The translations under genes and the position numbers were made by a program. From Otis tarda (Eukaryota > Chordata > Aves > Otidiformes > Otididae), in contig CM048553.1 of NCBI GenBank assembly GCA_026413225.1, positions 20,708,501 to 20,772,500 on the forward strand: DNA of 64,000 bases, read 5' to 3'. Each line of letters opens with the position of its first letter. The stretch's first letter is position 1. Of this stretch, positions 61,901 through 64,000 are shown piece by piece. A model generated the notes under the pieces. That model saw only the letters and a list, made by a program, of their open reading frames with translations. It was not told the DNA's origin and did no database searches.

Positions 61901-64000
61901 TCCTTGCAGACCTGGGAAAGCCCCCAGCAGAGCTGCCTGGACAGCAGTGGCAGGAGCTGACCCTGAGTCTCCAGGCAGACACTACCTGAGGGTCACGAAG
62001 CTGCTCTGACCTGGAGCCACGCAAGGGGGTACAAGTTTCACTGCTCTGTCTTAAGCAGCTGGTCATCTAATGGGCCACCCTTCAAAGGTGACTTGGGTTC
62101 AGGGGACTCATGTTCTCTTCCTGTCCTCACGAGATTCTCTGATCACTGTGAAACCCTTGTTGTGTAAAGGGCAGTGTCAGGCACAATGAGTAGAGGAGCT
62201 TCATAGGGCTCAAGGACTTCACTGCTGGGCCCTCTTTAAGACTCAGGCAGCTGTAGGTATTTCCTCAGATGAAGTGTTTGAGCCCGAAAGACCTTTTTGG
62301 TCTTAGACACTTAAGTCCAGGGTTTGGTGAAAAGGTACCTTCAGTACTGCTGTTATGCATAGCTTGCCTTGAAAATGTGACTGAGTCAGCCAGCAAAACA
62401 CCGCTGTGGATCTAGCCGCCAGGCCTTTCTGTAACCTTGGCATAAGGCAGCCAGTTTTGAGGATTTAAAATTTGAATATAGGTACCAACAGTGACAGCTG
62501 AATAAAACTATTATCTAAACTCTTCACAGCTTTTGCCCTTAGTCCTTCAGTACTCCAGTTCCCTCTCTCCAGTGTTGGGACAACAGTGCCACACTAAATC
62601 TGAGGGATGTTGCAAAGATTGGGATATACTTTTATCCTGTGTTAATGAAGTGAAGCAAAAGACACATTCAAAACTTGAGCCTCCAGCACGCACAGATTGC
62701 AAGAGTGTGCTTTCTGTCTGCTTATTTCTGAATTCACTGAAATATCATTATCACTTCACTGCCAAAGATCTGAGACTTTGCTGAAGTTCATCAAAACAAA
62801 ACCATCAATATATACAGAATCTGAACATAAATCTTTTCAAAACTTTGTATAAAGTTTGTAAAAATTCCTTGATAATTTAAGCATTGCATTTCTATCCTAT
62901 TTCAGCGCCAATTCTTTTAAAGTTAATAGGCATAACTTATTTCTTGGGCAATAAACTTCAAATATTTCCAAAGGAACTCACTATTTCAGTAACGTGAGCA
63001 AGCTGTACAAATTGAACCTACAATATAATGGCAAAGTTGCCTTAAAGCTTCCAAAAACTTTCCTAGAAAATGACGTCTCTAACATGCAGGCTATACCAAG
63101 TGTCTAGAGTATATAAACATTTTCAGAAGCATGAAAAGATGATACAAACAGATCTAACATTAATGAATTCTCCCAGTTTTTACATGCTGGGAAGTCAGAG
63201 AAAATGAAGAGCAAATAATCCAAGCTTCAGCCATAGGTGAGTACTATGAGCATGCTAAGTGTTTCTGGCATTTTGTAGACATAGATCCTTGTGTAGGAGA
63301 AAGCTATGATCCTCTTTTAGCTTATGTATTTACAGTTAGTCTCTTTTACTTATGGAACAGCTATTAAACATACAGCTAAAAAAACATAAGCTCCTAGGAA
63401 GATCTTCCATCTGCTGAAGTCAGAAGAACATGATGTGCATTTACTTTAGTAACGATAAAACTGTATGACATACATCATATTGGACTTCAGAGTGGATAGT
63501 TTGACGAACCCTTATGAAAAGGGAAACTGTGATTTTAAGCTTGTAGAGTGTGACAAGAATAGAGGATTTTGCTCTGAGTCACCTACAAGAAGAACCTGCC
63601 TCTCTGAAGACTGCAGAGTTTGCAGAGCAGCTGGACTGAAGTTAATAGGAAGGAAACAACCCACTGTTATAGAATAAAGTTATTTTAATTCCAACACAGA
63701 TTGCCCACATGGGGGAGTACATTTATTCTGCAATAGTTCTGCTGGTCAATTTTCCTTGTGCAGTTACAGGTTTTATATAAACTTTCTGTTTTTCCAACAA
63801 CTGTACTTTGTTGTGTGAACGTTTCAATACATGGTTTAAATTTTATGAAAGGAAAGAAAAGTATACAAGATGCTGTTCTTGGTAGTAATGTTGCTCTGGC
63901 TAAATGGAGTCGTAACTTGTTGAGAAAAAAGGGTTGCAGAATTGGTATAGAGTTTTGTTTCCTGCTGGATACATGTCTGCTTATTACCTACATGGAAGTC

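Larger units (their letters stand above)
47407..64000 (-). other. PLXDC2: PLXDC2 upstream intron, incomplete (at least 16.6 kb)
   Basis: No segment here reads as the preceding PLXDC2 exon, which should carry the CSWC part of the PSI domain and end in codon phase 2, so the intron very likely runs past the window end. Contents: perfect inverted repeats at 48492-48522 and 58909-58938, a 14-bp palindrome at 49374-49387, a CR1 fragment at 55746-56317, T-runs such as 60485-60499, and a GC-richer patch at 61880-62060. Short open frames (for example 63465-63677) have no recognisable family. Confidence 0.75.

Noticed and set aside
63465-63677. 70-codon cysteine-containing plus-strand frame followed by AATAAA
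   Set aside because: Cysteine spacing does not match a known small secreted family. It lacks a signal peptide, and the AATAAA is common in AT-rich intron.

Overview
This is a nuclear genome window from a vertebrate, almost certainly a bird. The evidence is four fragments of CR1 LINE retrotransposons with the avian-type 3' tail of ATTCTATG-like octamers, large introns with GT-AG splice sites, AT-rich non-coding DNA, and one vertebrate gene whose exons can be read by eye. The species cannot be told from the sequence alone. Nothing prokaryotic is present: no operons, CRISPR array, rRNA or tRNA was seen.

The only recognisable gene is the 3' end of PLXDC2 (plexin domain-containing protein 2, also called TEM7R), on the minus strand. 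Five consecutive coding exons lie at 47406-47346, 44522-44369, 43044-43006, 28758-28598 and 16833-16717, in transcription order. Their splice phases join perfectly into 176 codons and a stop. They encode the end of the PSI/cysteine-rich domain, a threonine-rich juxtamembrane stalk, a 39-nt symmetric mini-exon, the single transmembrane helix and the short cytoplasmic tail. The upstream exons (signal peptide, nidogen-like region, start of the PSI domain) lie beyond position 64000. The window's right end is inside an intron of at least 16.6 kb.

Layout: 1 to about 14.7 kb is intergenic DNA 3' of PLXDC2. It carries a 1-kb CR1 fragment (2282-3279) and a solo retroviral-type LTR (6975-7733) with an exact 5-bp target duplication. 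About 14.7-16.7 kb is the probable 3' UTR, whose end is unknown. From 16.7 to 47.4 kb come the last five exons and their four introns, with CR1 fragments in the 14.2-kb intron. From 47.4 kb to the end is the incomplete upstream intron, with another CR1 fragment (55746-56317).

No undescribed system was found. The items most worth checking are the in-frame-skippable mini-exon in the stalk, a CR1 copy 160 bp from the transmembrane exon, the solo LTR, a homeodomain-site-rich intergenic stretch that looks like a conserved non-coding element, and several perfect short inverted repeats. The many short open frames elsewhere have no recognisable homology and are treated as chance.
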